A stretch of DNA of 64,000 nucleotides from Pirellulales bacterium (GTDB lineage: Bacteria; Planctomycetota; Planctomycetia; Pirellulales; UBA1268): NCBI GenBank assembly GCA_016776925.1, contig JADHSL010000002.1:1-64000 (forward strand), given 5' to 3'. The notes below the pieces were generated by a model. It was given only the letters and a program-made list of their open reading frames with translations, was not told the origin of the DNA and ran no database searches. The position numbers and the translations under genes were made by a program. This document shows, piece after piece, positions 47,022-55,339 of this stretch. How positions within the stretch are numbered: position 1 is the first letter of the stretch; the number at the start of each line of letters is the position of its first letter.

Positions 47022-50000
47022 TCACATCCACCTGACGACTACTTGCACCTTTCATAAAAGCCTTGAACCTTTCACGATACTCGTACGGAGGCTGAGTACG
47101 ACGACTCTCAACCTGAACACCTTTTGAATCTTCTTCTATTTGACGAGAAGACCTGACCCTGTCCGGTCTTAGACCCAAGCTACGCAGTGTCTGCTCAAAG
47201 GCTTGCTTTTGACCCTGATTGCCGTTTACAGACGCTTTTTGCATATTGTCCCACCGTTGCAAGAATGCTTCTGCTTGCTCTCGTGTCCAACCAAGTTCTT
47301 TGAGCATTTCATCGTCTGTGGAACGTATAGAGTCACGGAGATGGTCCAGTGCAAGATCCGTTGCCTGACGCACTGCAGAAAGATTCTGGGACTCTGCATC
47401 CATAACTTCTGGCGATGGTGTATCACCTTGTGCTTTTCCTGTTCCTTGAGGCCCTCCACTCATACCGCCAGAACCTGCACTACCACTTCCTTCACTTGAG
47501 CCCGACGCACCGCCTGCACCATCATCGGTTCTGCTTCCACGTCCTTCACTACCAGATTGCTCTGTAGCATTGCCATCAGTACCGAGACCCTCGGATTGAG
47601 CACTCTTCCCCATGCCCCCGCTGCCATCTGTGGCAGACCGACTATTGGTACCCCTCTCTTCCGACTGACTACTTTGCGCTTGAGAACCTTCGCCTGGTTG
47701 GGAACCCTCACCTGGTTGAGAACCCTCGCCTGGTTGAGAACCTTCGCCTGGTTGAGAACCTTCGCCTGGTTGAGAACCTTCGCCTGGTTGAGAACCCTCG
47801 CCTGGTTGAGAACCCTCGCCTGGTTGAGAACCCTCGCCTGGTTGAGAACCCTCGCCTGGTTGAGAACCCTCGCCTGGTTGAGAACCCTCGCCTGGCTGGT
47901 CCTTTTCCTCTTGCCGACGGGGATTCTCTCCTTGTGCCTCGCCGCCCGCTGACTCCCTCCGTTTATGTTCAAGTATCCGCTCGATTGCTTCTCCGTCGTC
48001 CACTCCATCAGCAGACAGAGGATCTGCCTCCATTGCGTCTCGATTACTCTTGGCATCATTCGACGGTTGGCCCTGAGCCCCACCACCTTCATCTTTTTCA
48101 TTTAGCGAATTCTCACTGCCCATATCTCGTTGCCGAGTCCCCGATTTATTCTGATCCGCTCCACCCTCTGTTGACTGCGTTTCCTGAGTATTGTCCGGAT
48201 GATTCGGACTCGAATCACCTCCGTTACTTGTGGTTTGTGGTTCACCATTAGCGCCGCCCTCATTTTCCTCAGCAGACATACCAGATTGTCGACCCTGTCC
48301 CTCTTGGGCACCGGCACTCCCGCTCGCACTCTGATCCTTCTCTTCCGCTTTATCCTCACTCATTGTTTCGCCAGCCTGCTGCCGAGATTGACTTTCGTTC
48401 TCTGGGTTTTGCTTCTCAGAAGTGTCCTTGGGTTGGGCTGGTTTCTCTTCTGGAGAAGCCTTTCCATTTGAGCTACTCGGTACATCACGAGAAGAATCTT
48501 TCTGTGATGGCTGTTCTGGCTTTCTGTCTGGCCACAATTCTTCTGGATCCTTCGGCGGTGGGCTTTGTTCGTCAATTATGAGTCGCCGCCACGTCGTCGC
48601 TGTACTGTTTGGCTCTGGCTTTCGATTGTCATAGACCACCGCCCTGTACTCAATCACCTTCGCACCAGGAGCATCCTGAGCAGGTACAATGCGAGTACTC
48701 ACCCGAACTTCACCATCTCCATTCGTCTGGTTTCCTGTTGCGCCAGGCTGCCACAAAACTTTATCCCGAATGAGACCAGATCCTTCTGGGCGAGTCTCAA
48801 CAGCAACTTTGGAAAGTGCATAGTCCGGATCGATCGCCCGCACTCGAATCCTCATTGCTGCCCGAGAAGGCATTCGCTCTGAATCTGCCTCCGGAAGTTC
48901 AATGGCAACTTCAGGAGCAAGGTCTGGAAGAACCTCTATGCGATGAGTGAGCAATTCATCAACGACAGGAGCACGTTGCGCTCTGTTCTCAGAACGAGAA
49001 CGAAAACGCAGTTGGTATGAAGGGTGTTCGGCCGACGTACGGTTTGCCGCCAACCGCAGCCGAAGAACCCCGGTTGCGACATGCTGATTTGCACTCGCTA
49101 TAACCAAACGCAAATCATCGGAACGATTGGTATTAAGAAAGTTGACCCAGGCTGCATCAAGTGGCTGATTCGACTCAACGTCGAGCCGTGCTTCAGTACC
49201 TTCAATTGCTCGAAGATCACCCTGCCACTCAACAATCTGATCAGGCTGACCGGTGTATTCCGGAAAAACATAGTGCACTTTTTTTATTAAAAGTGAAGGA
49301 GCATCAACTACCCTTACATCAAAAGGTTCTGCCCTTGCGTCACCAGCTTCAAGTGTTACTCGTATTGACCGGGCGAGCCCGACACCACTTGAAGGAAGCC
49401 TTACCCAATGCAACTCACTGTCTGGCTGCCTCCGTAGACTTGCCTTCCATGGCTTTGCCTCCGGGTCACGTTTCCCATTATCAAGTAATGATGACACGGT
49501 CACAAAAGGGACTTCATCATCTCTGAGATAGCTTATCCCGGCTGATATGATTACTTGTCGACCCCGGATGAGTTCGACATTGCCCTTTTGCCACTGAAGG
49601 TGCTGCCTATCATCAAACATGTAGTTGCCTGGCGGCAAGGCATTCGATGTATTCTCTTCACCAGAAACAGTGGCCCAATAACATTCAACATCCTGAACAA
49701 AAACCCGAGAGGGAGCCGCCCAGCCAGACCAGGGAGCAAATAGTCTTGCAGCTGTTACAAATGGATTCTTCGGAGACAACAACGCGTAGAGCGTACCTGC
49801 AAAAACAAGACACGCGAGGATGGCTGCTAAAGAAACAAGATGCTGTTGATCAATGACTGCATCCGCGGGGATGGTTGTCATCTGACGTGCTGCTCTTTTA
49901 TCGAGTGAGCGTGTTATGAGCTCTTTATGTGGATCAGTCGCATCCGGATTTACAAGAACCGCATTGACAAGATCATTATGGAGCTCTGGAAACTCAAGCT

Positions 50001-50349
50001 CTATCGATCTCGCCGCATACAGAACATTCACCCGATACCTGAGAATTGGTACAAGCCATTTCAATGCGAGCAATCCAACTCCAAAAAGGCCAACCAGTAG
50101 CCATGTCCAGCGGAGCCAGGCAGGCATTCCACCTGTTATCAACCAGTGCTCGAAAATAACACCGAACAGCAACCAACCAGATCCTGCGATAGCGGTCGTC
50201 AAAAGAAACGTTGCAACCGCCACACTTTTGTAATTTGAACTCGTTTCTGCAAGACGCTTATCGAGATATTTCGCGGCCCGCGAACGGTTCGCCCCCTGCC
50301 AATCATGCAGCACTAACTCCGAGTCAGCTTGGTTGCCTGCTGTTGCCAT
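47011..50349 (-). CDS. DUF4175-like large membrane protein with hexapeptide repeats
   Basis: A 1112-residue protein. Membrane segments lie near residues 43-62, 76-96 and 172-190. A long extracytoplasmic part follows with beta-rich pieces such as LIKKVHYVFPEYTGQPDQIV. From about 600 to 960 it is very hydrophilic (Glu, Gln, Ser, Asn, Gly, Pro), including twelve copies of the hexapeptide QPGEGS (about 818-889). The C-terminus returns to a predicted helical domain (DEMLKELGWTREQAEAFLQR). This layout resembles DUF4175-type proteins of planctomycetes; function unknown, envelope location inferred. It overlaps nadB and is divergent from lpxK. Confidence 0.75.
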   Translation of the reverse strand: MATAGNQADSELVLHDWQGANRSRAAKYLDKRLAETSSNYKSVAVATFLLTTAIAGSGWLLFGVIFEHWLITGGMPAWLRWTWLLVGLFGVGLLALKWLVPILRYRVNVLYAARSIELEFPELHNDLVNAVLVNPDATDPHKELITRSLDKRAARQMTTIPADAVIDQQHLVSLAAILACLVFAGTLYALLSPKNPFVTAARLFAPWSGWAAPSRVFVQDVECYWATVSGEENTSNALPPGNYMFDDRQHLQWQKGNVELIRGRQVIISAGISYLRDDEVPFVTVSSLLDNGKRDPEAKPWKASLRRQPDSELHWVRLPSSGVGLARSIRVTLEAGDARAEPFDVRVVDAPSLLIKKVHYVFPEYTGQPDQIVEWQGDLRAIEGTEARLDVESNQPLDAAWVNFLNTNRSDDLRLVIASANQHVATGVLRLRLAANRTSAEHPSYQLRFRSRSENRAQRAPVVDELLTHRIEVLPDLAPEVAIELPEADSERMPSRAAMRIRVRAIDPDYALSKVAVETRPEGSGLIRDKVLWQPGATGNQTNGDGEVRVSTRIVPAQDAPGAKVIEYRAVVYDNRKPEPNSTATTWRRLIIDEQSPPPKDPEELWPDRKPEQPSQKDSSRDVPSSSNGKASPEEKPAQPKDTSEKQNPENESQSRQQAGETMSEDKAEEKDQSASGSAGAQEGQGRQSGMSAEENEGGANGEPQTTSNGGDSSPNHPDNTQETQSTEGGADQNKSGTRQRDMGSENSLNEKDEGGGAQGQPSNDAKSNRDAMEADPLSADGVDDGEAIERILEHKRRESAGGEAQGENPRRQEEKDQPGEGSQPGEGSQPGEGSQPGEGSQPGEGSQPGEGSQPGEGSQPGEGSQPGEGSQPGEGSQPGEGSQPGEGSQAQSSQSEERGTNSRSATDGSGGMGKSAQSEGLGTDGNATEQSGSEGRGSRTDDGAGGASGSSEGSGSAGSGGMSGGPQGTGKAQGDTPSPEVMDAESQNLSAVRQATDLALDHLRDSIRSTDDEMLKELGWTREQAEAFLQRWDNMQKASVNGNQGQKQAFEQTLRSLGLRPDRVRSSRQIEEDSKGVQVESRRTQPPYEYRERFKAFMKGASSRQVDVNEQ
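47683..47898. repeat. Twelve tandem 18-bp repeats inside the DUF4175-like gene
   Basis: Twelve contiguous 18-base units (216 bases), consensus on the plus strand AGAACCCTCGCCTGGTTG, encode QPGEGS repeats on the minus strand. Units differ by one or two bases: several read AACCTTCG instead of AACCCTCG, one starts GGAACC and has a CTCACC change, and the last ends GGCTG. The variants are mostly synonymous, and near identity suggests recent expansion. The unit length is a multiple of three, so copy-number changes keep the frame. Confidence 0.97.
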
Positions 50350-50464
50350 GGGATATCTCGCTTTGCCTCAAACACCGTCCACTCTGTAAAGAGCAGGCAT
50401 ACCCGGGACCCCAAAACCACCTGTCTTTTGACTCGTCTATTTATTGCCACGGGCATGGAACACG

Positions 50465-50494
50465 TTGACGTCACTAGAATAACTCTCCTATTGT
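50465..50494 (+). promoter_or_regulatory. Candidate promoter for lpxK
   Basis: TTGACG and TATTGT are separated by 18 bases, a fair match to a sigma-70 promoter, ending about 54 bases upstream of the chosen lpxK ATG. Read by eye only. Confidence 0.35.
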
Positions 50495-50547
50495 ACGACT
50501 CACAGCTGAAAAAAACCCCTTATTGTAGAATTGGGCCTAATTTCAAG

Positions 50548-51600
50548 ATGCTTCCTGACGCAGAGAGTTTCCGACGACTGGTTGACGGAAGGGCCACTGG
50601 TCTTGTTGCCACCCTTGGCCGGACTGGTCTCTCTGCAATTGAAATTCCATACGAGGCTCTCGTTCGATTGCGTAACTATGGCTATGACCACAGCATACTT
50701 ACCGTAAAAAAAGCATCCGCACCCGTTATTTCTGTCGGAAATCTCACTCTTGGCGGAACAGGCAAAACACCACTTGTTGCATGGCTGGCTCACTGGTTCG
50801 CTCAACACAACAAAAAACCTGCCATCATCAGTCGTGGCTACAAGGCTAAAACGGGTCAACTCAGCGATGAAGCAGCAGAATTAAAGATTCTCCTGCCGAC
50901 CGTTCCTCACTACGCAAATAAGCAAAGAATTATTGCAGCGGGGGAGGCTGTTACAAAAGGTTCGGATGTCTTGCTCCTCGATGACGGATTCCAGCATCGG
51001 CAAATCAGTCGCGATCTTAATTTAATCACAATTGATGCAACTGATCCGTTCGGCTGTAATCGTATTTTTCCTCGCGGGCTTCTACGCGAACCACTTTGGG
51101 GATTGAAACGAGCAGACGCGTTGGTTCTGACACGAACGGACCAGGTATCAATAAAAACCAGGAACGAAATACAAGAACAGTGTTTTCAGTTCGTTGGATC
51201 ACACGATAAACCATGGATTGAAACAGAGCACAGACCATCAAATCTTCGGCTCGTTGATGGAACAACACAGCCCCTTAAAACACTTCAAGACAAACGCATA
51301 CTGTCACTATCAGCAATCGGGAATCCGGCCGCATTTCATAGAACTTTGACAACACTTGGACATGAACCAGTCGCCACGCTCACCTTTCCTGATCATCACA
51401 CGTACACCACTGATGATATTCATCGCATTTCAGAAGAAACTGAATCCGTGGGGGCTGAGATCATCGTGACGACATTGAAAGATCTCGTCAAACTTCCTTT
51501 AGCAAGTGTTCGCAATAGACCGCTCTGCGCCCTCGAGATCGGCATACAATTCCAGACGGGACTTCAAGACCTTGAGTATCTTCTTAATAAGATTCCGTGA
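50548..51600 (+). CDS. lpxK: Tetraacyldisaccharide 4'-kinase
   Basis: LpxK phosphorylates the 4' position of the lipid A disaccharide on the inner-membrane face. The 350-residue protein has the Walker A-like GNLTLGGTGKTPLVAWLA (Lys73), KPAIISRGYKAKTG, the DDGFQH motif (about 145-150) and RIFPRGLLREP, all characteristic of LpxK. A helical N-terminus precedes the Walker motif as usual. The frame continues upstream to 50329, but ATG at 50548 gives the normal family length. Its presence, with the LptF/G and LptD-like genes, is the best evidence that this organism makes lipid A. Confidence 0.93.
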   Translation: MLPDAESFRRLVDGRATGLVATLGRTGLSAIEIPYEALVRLRNYGYDHSILTVKKASAPVISVGNLTLGGTGKTPLVAWLAHWFAQHNKKPAIISRGYKAKTGQLSDEAAELKILLPTVPHYANKQRIIAAGEAVTKGSDVLLLDDGFQHRQISRDLNLITIDATDPFGCNRIFPRGLLREPLWGLKRADALVLTRTDQVSIKTRNEIQEQCFQFVGSHDKPWIETEHRPSNLRLVDGTTQPLKTLQDKRILSLSAIGNPAAFHRTLTTLGHEPVATLTFPDHHTYTTDDIHRISEETESVGAEIIVTTLKDLVKLPLASVRNRPLCALEIGIQFQTGLQDLEYLLNKIP

Positions 51601-51617
51601 AAATTTAGGAAGAAAGT

Positions 51618-51643
51618 GTTCCAATGCGTTTTCTACGCGGAAC
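51618..51643 (+). terminator. Putative lpxK terminator overlapping the end of rpmG
   Basis: GTTCC and GCG arms pair with CGC and GGAAC around a TTTTCTA loop (three-base bulge on one side), followed on the plus strand by TACCTTTTCTTTTTCTC. The pyrimidine-rich tail suits termination of lpxK. The right arm's last base is also the last base of the rpmG stop codon. Confidence 0.4.
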
Positions 51644-51810
51644 TACCTTTTCTTTTTCTCATTGTGGACAGTGTGACGGCGAAGTCGTGAAGAATACTTC
51701 TTCAGATGGAGTTTTTCTCCACCAGACTTACGACGCAACGTATAGTTCACGTCACCGGTCTCTTCACACACAAGGTGAATCACTTCCAGCTTTTTTTTAC
51801 TTTTAGCCAT
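51643..51810 (-). CDS. rpmG: 50S ribosomal protein L33 (bL33)
   Basis: A 55-residue minus-strand frame in the gap between lpxK and the next gene. The product starts MAKSKKKLEVIHLVCEETGD, continues with NYTLRR, then GEKLHLKKYSSRLRRHTVH and ends EKKKR. This is a clear match to L33 across its length (lysine-rich start, ETGDxNYT, LxLKKYxxRLRxHTxH). L33 sits near the E site of the large subunit. Only one Cys is present, so this is the zinc-free (C-minus) type. It is antisense to its surroundings and overlaps the putative lpxK terminator. It is too short for gene callers with a 60-residue cut-off. Confidence 0.95.
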   Translation of the reverse strand: MAKSKKKLEVIHLVCEETGDVNYTLRRKSGGEKLHLKKYSSRLRRHTVHNEKKKR

Positions 51811-52090
51811 TCAATCATATCTCAAAAAGGGCAAACAACGGCGACACTTCATGAGAGAGTCTCGCCCAAGCCTATTAAAATAGAGGCTTCGTAACGCCTT
51901 CGCAAGCGGTGGCAGTAGTGTCCGGGTTGAAAAAGGTGACATCTTGCTAATCCTATGGAGCCTCTACCTTGTCACGGTCGATGCTAAAAAAGGCTATTTC
52001 GTACTAAAAACATGGTGCTTCTCCTCCAGGAGGCGTACCATCCATTAATCGGTATTGTCCCAAGCCATAGGTCTGGCAGCATCAAACGTA
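51811..52090. other. 280-base intergenic region with two hairpins
   Basis: Between the divergent rpmG and the prenyltransferase-fold gene. It holds an AAGCCT/AGGCTT palindrome at 51868-51889 (10-nt loop), upstream of rpmG, and a longer hairpin at 52014-52039 in which CTCC pairs with GGAG, hiding the only strong Shine-Dalgarno-like sequence, AGGAGG at 52028-52033. No tRNA or other known RNA was recognised. Both promoters must lie here. Confidence 0.4.
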
Positions 52091-53926
52091 ATGGCGAGCA
52101 CAAAACCACCTCCTGAAGAAGGTCCGTTTCAATCACGACATATGGATTCTGCAACTTCAGGGGATCGTCGTGAAGAGACCGGATGGGCGGAAAAAGTCAC
52201 TACAAGCAATAGTGTTCGATCTGTCTATCTCAGCCTGACCACACATCTCATCATTGCAATTATTCTGACACTCTGGGCCATATCCCCTGAGAACCAGTCG
52301 AATCGCCTGTCTCCGGTCATCATTGATTTCGGCACAGAGCCAGAAAAGGAATGGGGAGAGACCAACGGCGACGATAATACCGCGACTCTCCTCACGGAAG
52401 CTGATGAAAAAGATGATCCTCTTGAGCCGTCAGAAGAACGCTCTGATTCGAGTGACGTCGAAGTGACGGCACCCGATGAAAACCAGACGGAACAACGTAT
52501 ACAAAAAGCGCAGCCTATGGAGGAAATGGTCCCTGACAATACTGACCCTGAAAAGACTGCTTCAAAATCCCAGCCTAGCCTCAGACAGGTGAAGACTAAA
52601 GAACAACAGGCTCAAAGCAACAGCGGTATGCAGGGGAGTGGCGAAACTATGGCAACTGCTTCGCGAGCTGAAGCCAAAGTTGCTCTATCACATCGCTCAG
52701 GATCCGCACGAGGAGAAACAGCACGTGCTCGTGGTGGTTCACCAGCGAGTGAGGCCGCGATCGAACGTGGACTCTTGTGGCTTGCACGGCATCAAGCAGC
52801 AAACGGTGCCTGGTCGTTTGAACATCCTCACTGCATCGACCCCTTTGGACGCCCTTCGCAACAGTGCCTGTGTCGAACCAAGGGATACATAGACGGCCAT
52901 ACCAAAGCAAGCACATCTATTGCTCTCTTACCGTTCCTTGGAGCTGGAAATACACATTTAGATGGGCCCTACAAAGAAGTCGTGTACCGGGGTCTTGAGC
53001 AACTCAAGACAATACTCGACATCGAACTCAAAGAACTTCACCCTGACAATCCTGACTTTGTTTCCACTTTCTCTGGAGATCTCTATGGGTATGGGATCAC
53101 AGCCCTTGTCATGGCCGAGGCCTTTGGCATGACCGGTGACCCCGACCTTGAACGCTATGTAAACGCATTGACTGTGTTTCTAGCACGACATCAGCACCCA
53201 CTTGGAGGATGGCGATACGAACTTGGTCAGCCGGGAGATATCACGGTCACCGGGTGGCAGGTGGTAGCACTCAAGAGCAGCCAACTCGCCGGAGCGGCAG
53301 TTCATTCTGACATCTTTCGTCAAGCAGATAAATTTCTTGATAGCCTCACACCACCTGCACCCCTCAGCCGTCGAGGACGGGCCCAAGTTGTTGCAAACAA
53401 GATCGGCGGCCTGAACCGTGACCCAACGCGGTATCATTACCTCGCTTCATTTGCAAACTCCACAACCCGGGAACCTGGAGAATGCACGTCCGCGGTTGGC
53501 TTGCTCTGTCGGCTCTATACAGGGTGGAATAGTAATGACCCAAGACTCCTCCAAGGCGTCAACCAACTTCTCCAATCAAATACGCATCCTGCTTTGCTGC
53601 TCTACAGAAACTTTTACCTCGCGCAAATTTTACTTCATATTGATCATCCTGCATGGGAGCAATGGAACCGTCGTAATCGAGACTATCTCGTACAAATGCA
53701 GGTCACTGAAACAACGAGAATGAATCAGCGCAATCCTGCTTTTGGCAGTCCTCCCTGTGAAATCGGCAGTTGGTATCTAACCAATCCCAACGGCACTACT
53801 AAAAATGTAATTCGTGACCGCCACCTTGCCCCTGCCGGGAGACTCGCACATACGGCACTTGCCATTTTGACGCTTGAGGTCTATTACCGACTATTACCAA
53901 TCTACAAACCGGTAGCAATTGAATAA
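52091..53926 (+). CDS. Membrane-anchored prenyltransferase/squalene-cyclase-fold protein
   Basis: A 611-residue protein. An N-terminal membrane segment (about 46-65, VYLSLTTHLIIAIILTLWAI) is followed by a 150-residue acidic, disordered linker and then alpha-toroid repeats of the prenyltransferase/squalene-oxidase type: AIERGLLWLARHQAANGAWS, VNALTVFLARHQHPLGGWRY and GECTSAVGLLCRLYTGWNSN. No DxDD motif of squalene-hopene cyclase is visible, so cyclase activity is unlikely. It is probably anchored with the toroid outside the cytoplasm. ATG at 52091 is preferred to TTG at 52055. Function unknown; related genes are frequent in planctomycetes. Confidence 0.78.
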   Translation: MASTKPPPEEGPFQSRHMDSATSGDRREETGWAEKVTTSNSVRSVYLSLTTHLIIAIILTLWAISPENQSNRLSPVIIDFGTEPEKEWGETNGDDNTATLLTEADEKDDPLEPSEERSDSSDVEVTAPDENQTEQRIQKAQPMEEMVPDNTDPEKTASKSQPSLRQVKTKEQQAQSNSGMQGSGETMATASRAEAKVALSHRSGSARGETARARGGSPASEAAIERGLLWLARHQAANGAWSFEHPHCIDPFGRPSQQCLCRTKGYIDGHTKASTSIALLPFLGAGNTHLDGPYKEVVYRGLEQLKTILDIELKELHPDNPDFVSTFSGDLYGYGITALVMAEAFGMTGDPDLERYVNALTVFLARHQHPLGGWRYELGQPGDITVTGWQVVALKSSQLAGAAVHSDIFRQADKFLDSLTPPAPLSRRGRAQVVANKIGGLNRDPTRYHYLASFANSTTREPGECTSAVGLLCRLYTGWNSNDPRLLQGVNQLLQSNTHPALLLYRNFYLAQILLHIDHPAWEQWNRRNRDYLVQMQVTETTRMNQRNPAFGSPPCEIGSWYLTNPNGTTKNVIRDRHLAPAGRLAHTALAILTLEVYYRLLPIYKPVAIE

Positions 53927-53952
53927 CCTCTCCACCCAAAGCCAAAAACTTC

Positions 53953-54447
53953 ATGCGATTACATACATTTTTTTGGCTCGCAACGGCGCTGGCTGTCACC
54001 TTTTCTGCTATTAATTGGCTAGGACTTGCTGGTTGGTTGGCTGCGCTTGTCATATTTGGCAGCCTTGCAATGCACATTGCCGGAAATGCAATTGGTACCC
54101 GCATGCGAGAGGCCACGGATCGTGATCTTTCTCGTACTCATAAAGGGACGACCGTCATTGATGTTCCGGCCCCATGCCCTTCCCATCTCGAACGGCACTC
54201 ACGAACAGGTTGGCTATTGCCAATATCGGTCAGCATTGGTGGATTGATTGGAGGGGCATCAGGCGCAATCGCCCTATCTCTTATGACATCCTCATCTTTT
54301 GCAGGAACACTTTTGGGAGGTCTCTCTTCGGCCGTGCTTGGTGGCATCTTCGGCTTTCTGATTGCAAGCTTTGTTGACATCTTGAGGACGTCGGTACGTG
54401 AATCTCTTGATGCGGAGCGAAGAAGCACCGAAGAGAACCCAAAATAG
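53953..54447 (+). CDS. Small membrane protein of unknown function
   Basis: A 164-residue protein with four likely membrane segments in two hairpins: residues about 5-24 and 26-47 (FFWLATALAVTFSAINWLGL, LAALVIFGSLAMHIAGNAIG), then a polar loop containing a Cys (DVPAPCPSHLERH), then two glycine-rich segments (SVSIGGLIGGASGAIALSLM and FAGTLLGGLSSAVLGGIFGF). The C-terminus is charged. No known family recognised. It starts 27 bases after the prenyltransferase-fold gene on the same strand and is probably in its operon. Confidence 0.7.
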   Translation: MRLHTFFWLATALAVTFSAINWLGLAGWLAALVIFGSLAMHIAGNAIGTRMREATDRDLSRTHKGTTVIDVPAPCPSHLERHSRTGWLLPISVSIGGLIGGASGAIALSLMTSSSFAGTLLGGLSSAVLGGIFGFLIASFVDILRTSVRESLDAERRSTEENPK

Positions 54448-54599
54448 CGACTGGCAAGACGTTTCCTGCTCAATTAGGCTCTGCTTCAGAGCATTCTGAA
54501 CGTCTCTCTGGGGAAGTCCATGGACACCGTGGAAACTGCACGAATACCGTGGTAAATTAAATTGCACATTTTTTAAAAAAACGAAGGAAGTCACCATCT

Positions 54600-54698
54600 A
54601 TGTCAAAACCACACAGAACAATCAAAAAAGCGAATCATGGTTCAAGGCCAGCGAACAGTAAGGCAAGAAAAGCAAAACGAAAGCACATCAAGACGTAA
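54600..54698 (+). CDS. Very basic 32-residue protein
   Basis: A 33-codon frame (ATG 54600, TAA 54696-54698) in the gap before the FabZ-like gene. The product begins MSKPHRTIKKANHGSRPANS and ends KARKAKRKHIKT: 8 Lys, 4 Arg, 3 His and no acidic residue, so a net charge of about +12. A GAAGGAAG ribosome-binding site lies about 9 bases upstream, and an A/T-rich promoter-like stretch precedes it. The composition resembles tiny ribosomal or RNA-binding proteins (bTHX-like), but I cannot assign a family. The ribosome-binding site, complete frame and extreme bias support a real gene. Confidence 0.65.
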   Translation: MSKPHRTIKKANHGSRPANSKARKAKRKHIKT

Positions 54699-54786
54699 CA
54701 ACCGAAAACGATTCTCAAGTGCAATACTGACCATTAGTCTCCGCAACTAGTTACTTCCACTAAGACCATTTCTGGAGCAGCCTTCC

Positions 54787-55311
54787 GTGCCCCCTCGCGA
54801 CTATATCATTCATCCGAACGAATATGACCTCAGTACTATCATTGCTGATATTGAGGAGATTCGTCGCTACAACCAGCAACGTTTTGAAATGGAACAGTTA
54901 ACGGCAATTGTTCATGAAGACAAAGATCGCGGGCTTTGTGTTGGTTATAAAGACACGACAGCAGAAGAATTCTGGGCCCGAGGGCATTTCCCAAATGTTC
55001 CGTTGATGCCGGGAGTCATCATGTGTGAAGCAGCTGCACAACTCTCTAGCTACTTCTCTCAAAAGCATCAATTGCTTGAAGCAGAAATGATTGGCTTTGG
55101 TGGCCTGGAAGATGTTCGGTTTCGAGAGCCCGTTCGACCAGGCGAACGACTCGTTATTGCTGTGGAGCGGGTACGGGTACGGCCCAGGGCGATGATCGTT
55201 TGTCGTTTTCAGGGACTGGTCGATACCAACATTGTTGTGGACGGTGTGATCAAGGGCGTTCCTCTGCCAGTTGATTTCCTTGCAGCCAACCAGACCACAT
55301 CAACGTCCTGA
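54787..55311 (+). CDS. FabZ-like 3-hydroxyacyl-ACP dehydratase
   Basis: A 174-residue hotdog-fold protein. The catalytic His lies in ARGHFPNVPLMPGVIMCEA, the FabZ signature (GHFPxxPxxPGV...E). The following LEDVRFREPVRPGERLVIAV is also characteristic. An extra 50 residues before the domain (EIRRYNQQRFEMEQLTAIV) distinguish it from standard 150-residue FabZ. It would dehydrate beta-hydroxyacyl-ACP in fatty acid or lipid A precursor synthesis, or act on other thioesters. The start is GTG at 54787. trmB begins 29 bases after its stop, suggesting one transcript. Confidence 0.85.
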   Translation: MPPRDYIIHPNEYDLSTIIADIEEIRRYNQQRFEMEQLTAIVHEDKDRGLCVGYKDTTAEEFWARGHFPNVPLMPGVIMCEAAAQLSSYFSQKHQLLEAEMIGFGGLEDVRFREPVRPGERLVIAVERVRVRPRAMIVCRFQGLVDTNIVVDGVIKGVPLPVDFLAANQTTSTS

Positions 55312-55339
55312 CTCCTCTGGCTCTTTCCCAACAATTGCC

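Noticed and set aside
47683-47898. CRISPR-like array
   Set aside because: Units are directly adjacent, 18 bases, with no spacers, and encode an in-frame peptide; no cas genes are present.
47557-47952. Plus-strand frame with a tandem LAWLRT-type repeat
   Set aside because: It is the antisense reading of the 18-bp repeat in the DUF4175-like gene; the repeat forces every frame to look periodic.
51811-52054. Possible tRNA near rpmG
   Set aside because: No acceptor-stem pairing or T-loop consensus on either strand.
52091-53926. Squalene-hopene cyclase
   Set aside because: The toroid repeats fit the fold, but the DxDD catalytic motif was not found and the protein is membrane-tethered with a long acidic linker.
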